42,034 nt of DNA from Acidimicrobiales bacterium (GTDB taxonomy: Bacteria > Actinomycetota > Acidimicrobiia > Acidimicrobiales > JAVJTC01), in NCBI GenBank assembly GCA_040219085.1, contig JAVJTC010000045.1, forward strand, positions 1 through 42,034, read 5' to 3'. Of the stretch, positions 1-6,878 are shown piece after piece. The position numbers were made by a program, and so were the translations under genes. The notes beneath the pieces were generated by a model. That model did not search any database. It saw only the letters and a list, made by a program, of their open reading frames with translations, and was not told the DNA's origin. Within the stretch, counting starts at the first letter, position 1. Each line of letters begins with the position of its first letter.

Positions 1-339
1 GTCACAGAACAGAGCGAAACCGTCACCGGTACCCGGACCGTCCACGGTCACCGAAATACCCGGCGCCACATCCTCCAACAGCTCAGCAACACGAACCGAG
101 ATCGGCTCCACAGTCGACGAACCCGAAATGTTCACCTCGCCGGACACGTCGCCGCCGCCGTCGGAGGCGGCACTGTCGTCTGAAGAGCCACCGTCATCGG
201 AGGAGCCGCCGTCATCGGAGGACGAGCCTCCGTCGTCGCCGCTGGACGTCGTGTCGTCGTCGTCACCGCACGCTGCGGCGATGAGCGCGAACGACAACAA
301 CAGACCCAGCAACAGCATGAGTCGATTTCGCTTGAGCAC
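1..339 (-). CDS. pstS: PstS-type phosphate-binding lipoprotein (N-terminal part, runs off window)
   Basis: Substrate-binding lipoprotein of the high-affinity PstSCAB phosphate ABC importer, anchored outside the membrane. Only the first 113 codons lie in the window. I chose the GTG at 339 because GAGGAGG sits 9 nt upstream and it gives a full signal peptide (MLKRNR, then a leucine-rich core) ending in a lipobox-like LIAAAC with Cys24. Next comes a roughly 40-residue low-complexity linker of Asp, Ser and Gly, then SGSSTVEPISVRVAELL, the classic start of a PstS domain that places phosphate-contacting Ser/Thr residues. The missing part should hold the rest of the two-lobed fold. A PHO box upstream supports phosphate regulation. 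The visible domain uses more T-ending codons (GTT, GCT, ATT, GAT) than its neighbours. A related solute-binding protein is the only realistic alternative. Confidence 0.88.
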   Translation of the reverse strand, partial: MLKRNRLMLLLGLLLSFALIAAACGDDDDTTSSGDDGGSSSDDGGSSDDGGSSDDSAASDGGGDVSGEVNISGSSTVEPISVRVAELLEDVAPGISVTVDGPGTGDGFALFCD

Positions 340-415
340 AGGGGAATGCCTCCTCGAGCTGGTCAGCTCGTCTTCGGGTCACATTTGCCGGACCCATTCC
401 GGGGGTCAGTCGTGC

Positions 416-443
416 AAGCTAGGGAGGGGGTGTGAAGGTCAAC
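416..443 (-). promoter_or_regulatory. Predicted pstS promoter
   Basis: On the minus strand GTTGAC (443-438) and TAGCTT (421-416) are separated by 16 nt. The -35 lies inside the third and fourth PHO-box units, as expected for a PhoP-activated promoter. The predicted transcript would have a leader of about 70 nt before the GTG at 339. Confidence 0.5.
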
Positions 444-470
444 GGACAGAACGGTGAACGAAAGGTGAAC
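427..470 (-). promoter_or_regulatory. PHO box: 11-bp direct repeats upstream of pstS
   Basis: Read on the minus strand from 470, the sequence divides into four 11-nt units: GTTCACCTTTC, GTTCACCGTTC, TGTCCGTTGAC and CTTCACACCCC. The first two share GTTCACC exactly with an 11-bp period. This matches the streptomycete PhoP operator, which is built from 11-nt direct repeats with a GTTCACC core. It implies control of pstS by a PhoR-PhoP two-component system encoded elsewhere. Confidence 0.75.
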
Positions 471-515
471 GGCACCCGAAGCTTGGGGACCGTCCGTCGC
501 TTCGCCGGGCGACTG

Positions 516-1573
516 TCAGGTGCGCGCCGTCGCCGGCTGCACCGGCACGTCGGCGAACCAGGAGCGGGTCCGGTTCGCGAACGCGACGAGCGACAGCATG
601 ACGGGCACCTCTATGAGCACCCCGACGACGGTTGCGAGCGCTGCGCCCGACGAGAGCCCGTAGAGGCTGATCGCAACTGCGACTGCCAGCTCGAAGAAGT
701 TGGACGTGCCGATCATCGCCGCCGGGGCAGCGACGGCGAAGGGGAGTCGCAGCCGTCGCGCCGCGACGTAGGTCATCGCGAAGATGCCGTAGCTCTGGAT
801 GAGCAACGGCACGGCGATCAGGGCGACCCGTCCAGGGCTGTCGGTGATGGTCTCCGCCTGGAACCCGAACAGGAGCACGACCGTCAGCAGCAGCCCGATC
901 ACGGCGGCAGGCTTCAGCCGAACGGCGAACGCCTCGACCGCGTCGAGCCCCCGAGCCCCCGAGCCCGCAGGAGCCGGTTGCGCGTGGCCAGGCCGGCGGC
1001 CAGCGGGATGACCACGAAGATCACAACCGACGCGACGAGCGTCCCCCACGGGACCGTGAGATCCGTGACACCCAGCAACAGGCCCGCGATCGGGGCGAAG
1101 GCCACGACGAGGATTACATCGTTCACCGACACCTGCGCGAGCGTGTAGTTGGGATCGCCGTCGGTGAGTTGGCTCCAGACGAAGACCATGGCGGTGCACG
1201 GGGCGACGCCGAGCAGGATCATCCCCGCGATGTACTGCTCCGCATCGTCGGCCGGGACCAGACCCGCGAAGACGAACCGGAAGAAGACGATCGCGAGGCC
1301 CGCCATCGTGAAGGGCTTGATCAGCCAGTTCACGGTCAGGGTCAGCGCCAGGCCCTTCGGCCGGCGTGCGACATCGCGCACACAGCCCGGGTCGACCTTC
1401 ATCATCATCGGATAGATCATCAGCCAGATGAGAGCTGCGACCGCCAGGTTGACGTTGGAGATCTCGAGGTCGGCGACCTCCTCGAACACGGTGGGTGCGA
1501 CGGTTCCGAGGCCGACGCCGCTGAGGATCGCCGCTCCCACCCAGACCGTCAGGAACCGTTCGAAGACACCCAC
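516..1573 (-). pseudogene. acr3: ACR3-family arsenite efflux permease, frameshifted by an 8-bp tandem duplication
   Basis: ACR3 exports arsenite through the inner membrane using the proton-motive force; the family has ten membrane helices and about 350 residues. Translation from GTG 1573 (GGAGGAG 8 nt upstream) gives [16 protein letters not shown] and then clear ACR3 helices, including the conserved Cys126 in [12 protein letters not shown]. After about residue 206 (LLRARG) the frame goes wrong and stops near 914. The rest of the protein, from [16 protein letters not shown] through [18 protein letters not shown] to the stop at 516, is in another frame. The break coincides with CGAGCCCC repeats at 944-967; removing one 8-bp copy restores an ORF of 349 residues. 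It is last in the ars operon. It could be a recent mutation, a reversible slippage switch or an assembly error; the sequence alone cannot decide. Confidence 0.85.
944..967. repeat. 8-bp tandem repeat (cgagcccc, about three copies) at the acr3 frame break
   Basis: The plus strand reads cgagcccc (944-951), cgagcccc (952-959) and cgagcccg (960-967). Because eight is not a multiple of three, gain or loss of a unit switches the acr3 frame. One copy fewer gives a continuous ACR3 protein. Confidence 0.85.
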
Positions 1574-1717
1574 GTCCGATGCTCCTCCGCGGGCGCGCGA
1601 CTGCCCGACCATCGAACCATACGGCGGTGCGCCTGCCTCCGACGACGGGCGAAGGTCCCCGGCGCCCCCTGAGCACCCGCCAGGCAACCCGCCGTCGGCC
1701 GATGGTTCAGCTCTCGT

Positions 1718-2533
1718 TCAGTCCTCGCGCTGGTGGGGGACGACGACCATGTCGGCGACGTCGGACATGTGCGGGTAGACGAGGCGGATGGCAGCGATCG
1801 CCACACCCGTCGCCAGGACCTGAGCCGCGATGAAACCCGGCGCCGACCCGGGCTCGATGCCCGCGAAGGTGTCCGAGAACATCCGGCCGACCGTCACGGC
1901 CGGGTTGGCGAAGCTCGTCGAACTGGTGAAGTAGTACGCACCGGCGATGTAGCCGCCGACAGTGAACGCGGCGACGTCGGACCGGCCCGACCTGACGACC
2001 CCGAAGATCACGAGCAGCAGGCCGAACGTCGCGACGCCTTCTGCGAAGACGAGGTTCCCACCCGATCGGTCGGTGGTCGACCACTGCACGACCGGGAGGT
2101 CGAACATCACGTTGGCCATCATCACGCCGAGGACGGCGCCGACGCTCTGGGCGGCGATGTACCCGACGGCGGTCAGCGTGTCGATCCCGCCGAAGTAGCG
2201 GTCGGCGAGCGTCACCGCCGGGTTGAAGTGTCCGCCCGACGCGGGGCCGAGAGCGAGGATCAACGCGACGAGGACCCCGGCGGTCGCCACTGCGTTCTGG
2301 AGGAGCTGGAGGCCGACGTCGTCGGTCAGGTTCTCGGCCATGATCCCCGAACCGACGACGGCCGCGAGCAGGAACGCGGTGCCGACGAGCTCGGCGACGA
2401 GCTCCCGGGCGGCGGGGCCGCGCCTGGTGGCCCCCGGGGAGGCGGGCGACGACGGACGGGCGGCGGTGACGTCGGGGGCGGCGGCCTCGGCGCCGTGCCG
2501 TAGCCGGGTCCCGGGGTCACCCGTGGCTGTCAT
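1718..2533 (-). CDS. aqpS: MIP-family aquaporin/glyceroporin-like channel of the ars operon (AqpS-like)
   Basis: Membrane channel of the major intrinsic protein family, 271 residues with a disordered Ala/Pro-rich start of about 40 residues and then six predicted helices. Both half-helix signatures are present: HFNPAVTLADRYFGG after helix 2 and FANPAVTVGRMF after helix 5. The ATG overlaps the upstream arsC stop (ATGA at 2530-2533), so the two are translationally coupled. In ars operons of rhizobia (AqpS) such channels conduct arsenite out of the cell by diffusion after arsenate reduction. The residue after the second NPA is Val rather than the selectivity-filter Arg of water channels. The arsenic role rests on context; the fold assignment is firm. 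Confidence 0.85.
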   Translation of the reverse strand: MTATGDPGTRLRHGAEAAAPDVTAARPSSPASPGATRRGPAARELVAELVGTAFLLAAVVGSGIMAENLTDDVGLQLLQNAVATAGVLVALILALGPASGGHFNPAVTLADRYFGGIDTLTAVGYIAAQSVGAVLGVMMANVMFDLPVVQWSTTDRSGGNLVFAEGVATFGLLLVIFGVVRSGRSDVAAFTVGGYIAGAYYFTSSTSFANPAVTVGRMFSDTFAGIEPGSAPGFIAAQVLATGVAIAAIRLVYPHMSDVADMVVVPHQRED

Positions 2534-3189
2534 GCCGGCGCGAGCTCGAGGCTCGCCATGAGCGCCTCCACCCGGCCCCGGATGTCGTCTCGGACCTCAC
2601 GCACCACCTCGATGGGCTGGCCGGAGGGGTCGGTCAGCTCCCAGTCCTCGTAGCGCTTGCCCGGGTGGACCGGGCACGCGTCACCGCATCCCATCGACAC
2701 GATCACGTCGGCAGCCCGGGCGATCTCGTCGGTCCACGGCTTGGGGTACTCCGTCGAGATGTCGATGCCGACCTCGGCCATCGCCTCGATCGCCGCCTTG
2801 TTCGTCTCCAGACCGGGGTCGGACCCTCCCGAGAAGACCTCGACGCCGTCACCCGCGAGGTGGCGCAACCAACCCGCGGCCATCTGGGACCGGCCGGCGT
2901 TGTGGACGCAGAGGAACAGCACGGCGGGCTTGGCGAGCCCACCGACCTCGAGGCGGGCCAGCGCCTTGAGGCGGTCGCGGGTGAAACGTTCGATCAGTAC
3001 CGGCAACCATGTCGCGAACTTCGCGCGGGATTCCAGCTTGAGCTGCGAGTCGTGGATGTAGCGCTCGATGGTCTCGGTGTTGAAGGTTCCCTCGAACTCC
3101 TCGCCGAGGCGACGGGCCGCCTGTCGCACGAGGAGCTTCTGCTCGGTGGTCAGCTCCGCGCCCAGCGGGTCGTGGGTGTCATCGCTCAT
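2530..3189 (-). CDS. arsC: Arsenate reductase ArsC (low-molecular-weight phosphatase fold) with N-terminal helical domain
   Basis: Reduces arsenate to arsenite in the cytoplasm. The ATG at 3189 has AGGAGA upstream and gives 219 residues. Residues 10-80 form a helical extension (TTEQKLLVRQAARRLGEEF) seen in several actinobacterial ArsC proteins. Residues 88-215 are the phosphatase-like domain with the CX5R loop CVHNAGRS (Cys94, Arg100). A second cysteine pair lies at SMGCGDACP (Cys168, Cys172), a position used by resolving cysteines in thioredoxin- or mycothiol-coupled enzymes. The reductant used here cannot be told. It is second gene of the ars operon, 22 nt after the fusion gene and overlapping the aquaporin by 4 nt. 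Confidence 0.9.
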   Translation of the reverse strand: MSDDTHDPLGAELTTEQKLLVRQAARRLGEEFEGTFNTETIERYIHDSQLKLESRAKFATWLPVLIERFTRDRLKALARLEVGGLAKPAVLFLCVHNAGRSQMAAGWLRHLAGDGVEVFSGGSDPGLETNKAAIEAMAEVGIDISTEYPKPWTDEIARAADVIVSMGCGDACPVHPGKRYEDWELTDPSGQPIEVVREVRDDIRGRVEALMASLELAPA

Positions 3190-3211
3190 TGGCTTCTCCT
3201 GCTGTCGGGGG

Positions 3212-3937
3212 TCATCGGACGAGGGCGTGGACCCGCGCCCCGATGTCGTCGATCGCGTCGTCGAACGCGGCCGGTGTGCCGACTTCGACGGGATCGGGCA
3301 CAGACCAGTGCCACCAGTCGTCGCCCGGGGCGAGCTCCTCGTGGGCGCGGTCACACACCGTCACGGTGAGCTCGGCCGGCTCGTCGGGGTCGAACGCCCT
3401 GGGCTTCGCCGAGCCGAGGTCCAGACCGGCCCGCCGCGCGGCCTCACTTGCACCCGGATGCACCCTGGGTGCGGGATGGGTCCCGGCCGATCCCGATTCC
3501 CCGCCGGTGACGGTGCGCCAGATGGCCGCTGCGAGCTGGGAGCGCGCGGAGTTGTGGGTGCAGACGAAAAGGACACGTCCGGCCGGCAGGGGCAACGCCA
3601 CCCCGAGATCGCACAGCGCCGGGCGCACGAGCCGCACGTAGCGGCGGCGCCTGTCACCACTCGAGGTGAACCTCTCGATCAGGCCGGCCGCGGCGAGCAC
3701 GTCGAGGTGATGGGCGAGCAGGTTGGAGGGCACATCGAGGCGCCCGGCTATCTCGGTGGGTGACCGGTCCGTGGCGGCGAGGTCGTCGACGATCGCCAGG
3801 CGCAGAGGATCACCCAGCGCGGCGTGGCGCTCTGCCCTGAGCAATCGGTGCCGTATCGCCCCGACCGTCCCCTCCGTCGGGGTTCGCTCCTCGTGGCTGT
3901 CGCCATCGGGCCTGCTGTCGGGCCGCTCGTCCCTCAC
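3212..3937 (-). CDS. arsR: ArsR-type repressor fused to an ArsC/LMW-phosphatase domain
   Basis: First gene of the ars operon. Residues 28-105 are a winged helix-turn-helix of the ArsR type (LGDPLRLAIVDDLAA, then SPTEIAGRLDVPSNLLAHHL and a basic wing, GDRRRRYVRLV). Residues 120-241 are a low-molecular-weight phosphatase/arsenate-reductase domain with the loop CTHNSARS (Cys126, Arg132). ArsR-ArsC fusions occur in actinobacteria. The canonical ELCVCD arsenite site is missing from the DNA-binding half, whose only Cys is Cys109. I chose GTG 3937 because TTG 3958, the alternative, would put the start inside the predicted promoter; with GTG the transcript is leaderless. Likely role: arsenic-responsive autorepressor with reductase activity. 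Sensing mechanism is inference. Confidence 0.88.
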   Translation of the reverse strand: MRDERPDSRPDGDSHEERTPTEGTVGAIRHRLLRAERHAALGDPLRLAIVDDLAATDRSPTEIAGRLDVPSNLLAHHLDVLAAAGLIERFTSSGDRRRRYVRLVRPALCDLGVALPLPAGRVLFVCTHNSARSQLAAAIWRTVTGGESGSAGTHPAPRVHPGASEAARRAGLDLGSAKPRAFDPDEPAELTVTVCDRAHEELAPGDDWWHWSVPDPVEVGTPAAFDDAIDDIGARVHALVR

Positions 3938-3944
3938 CGTGCCC

Positions 3945-3973
3945 ACGATACGTCTCAATAGTTAATGAGTCAA
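3945..3973 (-). promoter_or_regulatory. Predicted ars operon promoter (leaderless)
   Basis: On the minus strand TTGACT (3973-3968), a 17-nt spacer and TATCGT (3950-3945) form a good housekeeping promoter. Transcription should begin about 3938, at or next to the GTG at 3937. Confidence 0.7.
3954..3969. promoter_or_regulatory. Candidate ArsR operator
   Basis: Imperfect 16-bp palindrome CTCAATAGTTAATGAG (12 of 16 positions symmetric), lying between the -35 and -10 boxes of the ars promoter and unusually AT-rich for this genome. The placement suits repression by the ArsR half of the first gene product. Confidence 0.55.
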
Positions 3974-3977
3974 TTTG

Positions 3978-4466
3978 TCATGAGTCACCGTCGCCGGTTG
4001 GCGGGAGGTGGGGCCTGGACGCGAGGGCCCGACGCAGGACCGCCCGATCGCGCTCGTAGGACAGAAGCGCATAGGCGGACTCGACCCCGACCCAGGCCAG
4101 CTCGTCGACCTCGTCGTTGGGCACGAAGCCCGTTCCCCCGTCGGTGGCCGTCATGACCCAGTAGCGGACCCGTTTCGAACGGCCGCGGTGATCGGTGTAG
4201 GTGATGTCGCCGATACGGCGGCCGAGCGCGCACACGTGGCCTGTCTCCTCGGCGACCTCACGCAACGCCGCCTGCTCATGGGTCTCGCCGGGATCGAGCT
4301 TGCCCTTGGGCAGCGACCAGTCGTCATAGCGTGGGCGGTGCACGACGAGCACGCGGCCGTCGTCGATCACCACACCCCCGGCGGCCTCGACCTCGAATGA
4401 GGCCGCCGCGGAATCCGGGTCGTTCCCCCTCACGGGGTCAGTGGGCCGATCTCTCGAACTCGTCAT
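3978..4466 (-). CDS. Nudix hydrolase, MutT1-like
   Basis: Hydrolyses nucleoside diphosphates linked to another group; the MutT1 subgroup cleans 8-oxo-(d)GTP or diadenosine polyphosphates. The 162-residue protein has a full Nudix box, GKLDPGETHEQAALREVAEE, with Gly55, Glu61, Arg69, Glu70, Glu73 and Glu74 in the right spacing, preceded by GGVVIDDGRVLVVHRPRYDDWSLPK in two strands. It overlaps the 3' end of ppk by 29 nt and is in its operon. Mycobacterial mutT1 also neighbours ppk, but that protein has an added histidine-phosphatase domain which is absent here. A downstream GTG start (VRGNDPD) would shorten the overlap. Substrate is inferred from context. Confidence 0.85.
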   Translation of the reverse strand: MTSSRDRPTDPVRGNDPDSAAASFEVEAAGGVVIDDGRVLVVHRPRYDDWSLPKGKLDPGETHEQAALREVAEETGHVCALGRRIGDITYTDHRGRSKRVRYWVMTATDGGTGFVPNDEVDELAWVGVESAYALLSYERDRAVLRRALASRPHLPPTGDGDS

Positions 4467-6477
4467 GGGCGTTGAGACCCCCTGCCTCGCTGACCCGCTC
4501 CCAACGACCGTCGGGCTCGAGCGCCCAGGCGAGGGTCTCGTCCGCCAGATTCATCGCGAGCACGGAATCCAGTTCGGCCTGAAGCGACTCGTCCTCGACC
4601 GGCACGAGGCACTCGACCCGCCGATCGAGGTTGCGCGGCATGAGGTCGCCGGACCCGATGAGGTGGACTGGTCGTCCGTCACCGGAGCCGTTCGCGAACC
4701 GGTAGATGCGCGAGTGTTCCAGGTAGCGGCCGACGAGAGACCTTACTCGGATGTTCTCGGACAGGCCCGGCATCCCGGGACGCAGGCAGCAGATGCCCCG
4801 CACGATGAGATCGATGTCCACTCCGGCCTGGGAGGCCTCGTAGAGCAGGTCGATCAACGGCGGGTCGACGAGGCTGTTCATCTTCAAGGTGATCGCACCG
4901 GCGGGGCCACGGGCGATCTCGCCGTTGATCAGCTCGGTCACCCGCGTTCGCATGAACCGGGGTGCCACCACGAGGCGCTGATAGTCGATGTCGTGGCCGT
5001 AGCCGGTCAGGCTGTTGAACAGGTGGGAGAGATCGTCGCCGATCTCCGGGTCGCAGGTGAACAAGCCGAGATCCTCGTAGATCCGGGCCGTCTTCGAGTT
5101 GTAGTTGCCGGTACCGATGTGGCAGTAGCGCCGCAGTCCGTCCGCCTCGTCGCGCACCACCAGACACGTCTTGGCGTGGACCTTCAGGCCGACGAGGCCG
5201 TATGCGACGTGCACGCCCACACGCTCGAGGGCCCGGGCCCATTCGATGTTGGCCGCCTCGTCGAAGCGCGCCTTCAACTCGACGACGACCGCCACCTGCT
5301 TGCCGTGCTCAGCGGCCCGGATCAGAGAATCGACGATCGGGCTGTCGCCGGAGGTCCGGTACAGCGTGCACTTGAGGGCGAGTACGTGGGGGTCCGAAGC
5401 GGCCTGGCGGATGAACTCCGCGACGGTTCCGTCGAAGCTCGTGTACGGGTGATGGACGAGAATGTCCTTGAGCCGTATGGCGTGGAACAGGTCCACGACG
5501 TCCTCGTTGACGTCGCGCAGCGGCTCGGGGACGACGGGCGAAAAACCCGGCGCCTTGAGGTCGTCACGGTCGAGCGCATGGAGTTGCCACAGACCGGCGA
5601 CATCGAGGAGCACCGGCGAGACGTAGACGTCATCGGGACCGAGATCCAGTTCGTCGACGAGCAGGTCCCGCAACTCGACCGAGATCGGCCGTTCGATCTC
5701 GAGGCGGACGACCTTGCCGAACCGCCGCTGGCGCAACTCTGCCTCGATGGCGGTCAACAGGTCGTCGGACTCACGCTCGTCGACGGCGAGGTCGGCGTTG
5801 CGCGTCACCCGGAAGACGACCTTCTCGAGGATCTCCAGCCCGGGGAAAAGCGATTCGAGATGCGCGGCGATGACCCGCTCGATCGGGATGAACCGTTCGC
5901 CGTCGGGCAACGTGAGGAATCGGCCGTAGGAGAGCGGGACCTTGAGCCGGGCGAAGTGCCGATCCCCGGTTTCGGGCTCCCCGAGGAGCACCCCGAGGCT
6001 GATCGAGAGGTTCGACAGGTAGGGGAACGGATGGCCCGGATCCACCGCCAGTGGCGTGAGAATCGGGAAGATCCGATTCTCGAACTCCCCGGTGAGGAAC
6101 TTGCAGTCGTCAGGGCCCAGACTGGCCCAGTCGACGACGGCGACCTGCTCGGCGGTCAGCGCGGGAAGGATCTCACCGGTGAGCACAGCCTCGAGCCGGT
6201 GAACGAGGCGGGTGACCGAATCGGAGATCTCGGCGAGCTGGGTGGAAGGGCTCATGCCGTCCGGCGACGGGCCGGTACGGCCGTGGGAGACCTTGTCCTT
6301 GAGCCCCGCCACGCGCACCTGGAAGAACTCGTCGAGGTTCTGGCCGAAGATGGCACAGAACTTCACCCGCTCGAGGAGCGGCAGTCGCCCGTCCTCGGCC
6401 TGGGCCAGGACCCGCGCGTTGAAATCGAGCCAGCTCAACTCTCGATTGAAGAACCGATCGGGGTCCTCGGGATCCAC
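4438..6477 (-). CDS. ppk1: Polyphosphate kinase 1
   Basis: Makes inorganic polyphosphate reversibly from ATP through a phosphohistidine. The 679 residues match the usual length. It opens with the conserved FFNRELSWLDFNARVL, followed by the helical domain (GQNLDEFFQVRVAGL) and two phospholipase-D-like catalytic domains. The phosphorylated His is in RYCHIGTGNYN (His453) and the second catalytic His is in LEHSRIYRF (His588). The GTG start at 6477 has a modest AGAGG site. It lies 60 nt behind a small gene and overlaps the Nudix gene, so the three probably form one operon. No PHO box is visible near it. Confidence 0.97.
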   Translation of the reverse strand: MDPEDPDRFFNRELSWLDFNARVLAQAEDGRLPLLERVKFCAIFGQNLDEFFQVRVAGLKDKVSHGRTGPSPDGMSPSTQLAEISDSVTRLVHRLEAVLTGEILPALTAEQVAVVDWASLGPDDCKFLTGEFENRIFPILTPLAVDPGHPFPYLSNLSISLGVLLGEPETGDRHFARLKVPLSYGRFLTLPDGERFIPIERVIAAHLESLFPGLEILEKVVFRVTRNADLAVDERESDDLLTAIEAELRQRRFGKVVRLEIERPISVELRDLLVDELDLGPDDVYVSPVLLDVAGLWQLHALDRDDLKAPGFSPVVPEPLRDVNEDVVDLFHAIRLKDILVHHPYTSFDGTVAEFIRQAASDPHVLALKCTLYRTSGDSPIVDSLIRAAEHGKQVAVVVELKARFDEAANIEWARALERVGVHVAYGLVGLKVHAKTCLVVRDEADGLRRYCHIGTGNYNSKTARIYEDLGLFTCDPEIGDDLSHLFNSLTGYGHDIDYQRLVVAPRFMRTRVTELINGEIARGPAGAITLKMNSLVDPPLIDLLYEASQAGVDIDLIVRGICCLRPGMPGLSENIRVRSLVGRYLEHSRIYRFANGSGDGRPVHLIGSGDLMPRNLDRRVECLVPVEDESLQAELDSVLAMNLADETLAWALEPDGRWERVSEAGGLNAHDEFERSAH

Positions 6478-6537
6478 CGTCTGCCTCTCGTGTGACTGCC
6501 GGGTGTCGAGATGGGGGACGACTCGGCTCCGGCTCGA

Positions 6538-6819
6538 CTACGCCGAAGTCTCCTCTTCATACCCGAGATCCCATTCGAGCATGAGATTCTCACGCTCGGC
6601 GTCACGGTTGACCCGCTCCCGGTTGCGACGGAACTGGGGGTCGTGGGGGGGCAGGAGCAGCAGTCGGGCGGTGACCCGGGCCCTGAAGTCGTCGATCAGT
6701 GAGGAGTCGCCGAAGTCCGAGCGGAAGTCCCAGTGGGGCGCGACCGGGCCGAGGTAGATGATCTTGACGTGACCGACCGGTGGTACCGGCTCGGTTTCTT
6801 CTGGCGCGACGTCGACCAT
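6538..6819 (-). CDS. Small conserved-looking protein of unknown function, upstream of ppk
   Basis: A 93-residue protein I do not recognise. The ATG at 6819 has a perfect AGGAGG six nt upstream, which makes the gene credible. It starts with an acidic/proline stretch, has a short hydrophobic strand (HVKIIYLGPVAPHWDF), then a charged helical half (LIDDFRARVTARLLLL and RRNRERVNRDAERENLM) and an acidic end. It has no signal peptide, membrane helix or cysteine, so it is probably cytoplasmic. Being first of the ppk operon it may act in phosphate or polyphosphate metabolism, but that is guesswork. Confidence 0.75.
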   Translation of the reverse strand: MVDVAPEETEPVPPVGHVKIIYLGPVAPHWDFRSDFGDSSLIDDFRARVTARLLLLPPHDPQFRRNRERVNRDAERENLMLEWDLGYEEETSA

Positions 6820-6830
6820 GTGATCCTCCT

Positions 6831-6847
6831 GCCGGGCACGGCCCGGC
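6831..6847. terminator. GC-rich hairpin between htrA and the ppk operon
   Basis: GCCGGGC-ACG-GCCCGGC, a perfect 7-bp stem with a 3-nt loop and no T-tract. It lies 32 nt after the htrA stop and directly before the AGGAGG site at the small ppk-operon gene. It could end htrA transcription, or act as a leader element for the operon. Confidence 0.45.
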
Positions 6848-6862
6848 GACGCTGACGATCGG

Positions 6863-6868
6863 AGTCTA
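6863..6868 (-). promoter_or_regulatory. Candidate -10 box for the ppk operon
   Basis: TAGACT on the minus strand, 43 nt before the ATG at 6819. No convincing -35 is present. A start near 6856 would place the 6831-6847 hairpin in the 5' leader. Confidence 0.35.
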
Positions 6869-6878
6869 GGGCCGCGTC

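Noticed and set aside
516-1573. Programmed ribosomal frameshift in ACR3
   Set aside because: No slippery heptamer or pseudoknot is evident, no ACR3 is known to use one, and an exact 8-bp duplication explains the break.
3190-3354. Longer ArsC start upstream of 3189
   Set aside because: It would overlap the preceding gene heavily; ATG 3189 has a good ribosome site and the extension is the low-complexity shadow of the fusion gene.
4441-6495. A 684-codon open frame on the plus strand lying antisense to ppk
   Set aside because: It is a high-GC shadow: no Shine-Dalgarno, no recognisable domain, and the minus strand encodes a complete Ppk1.
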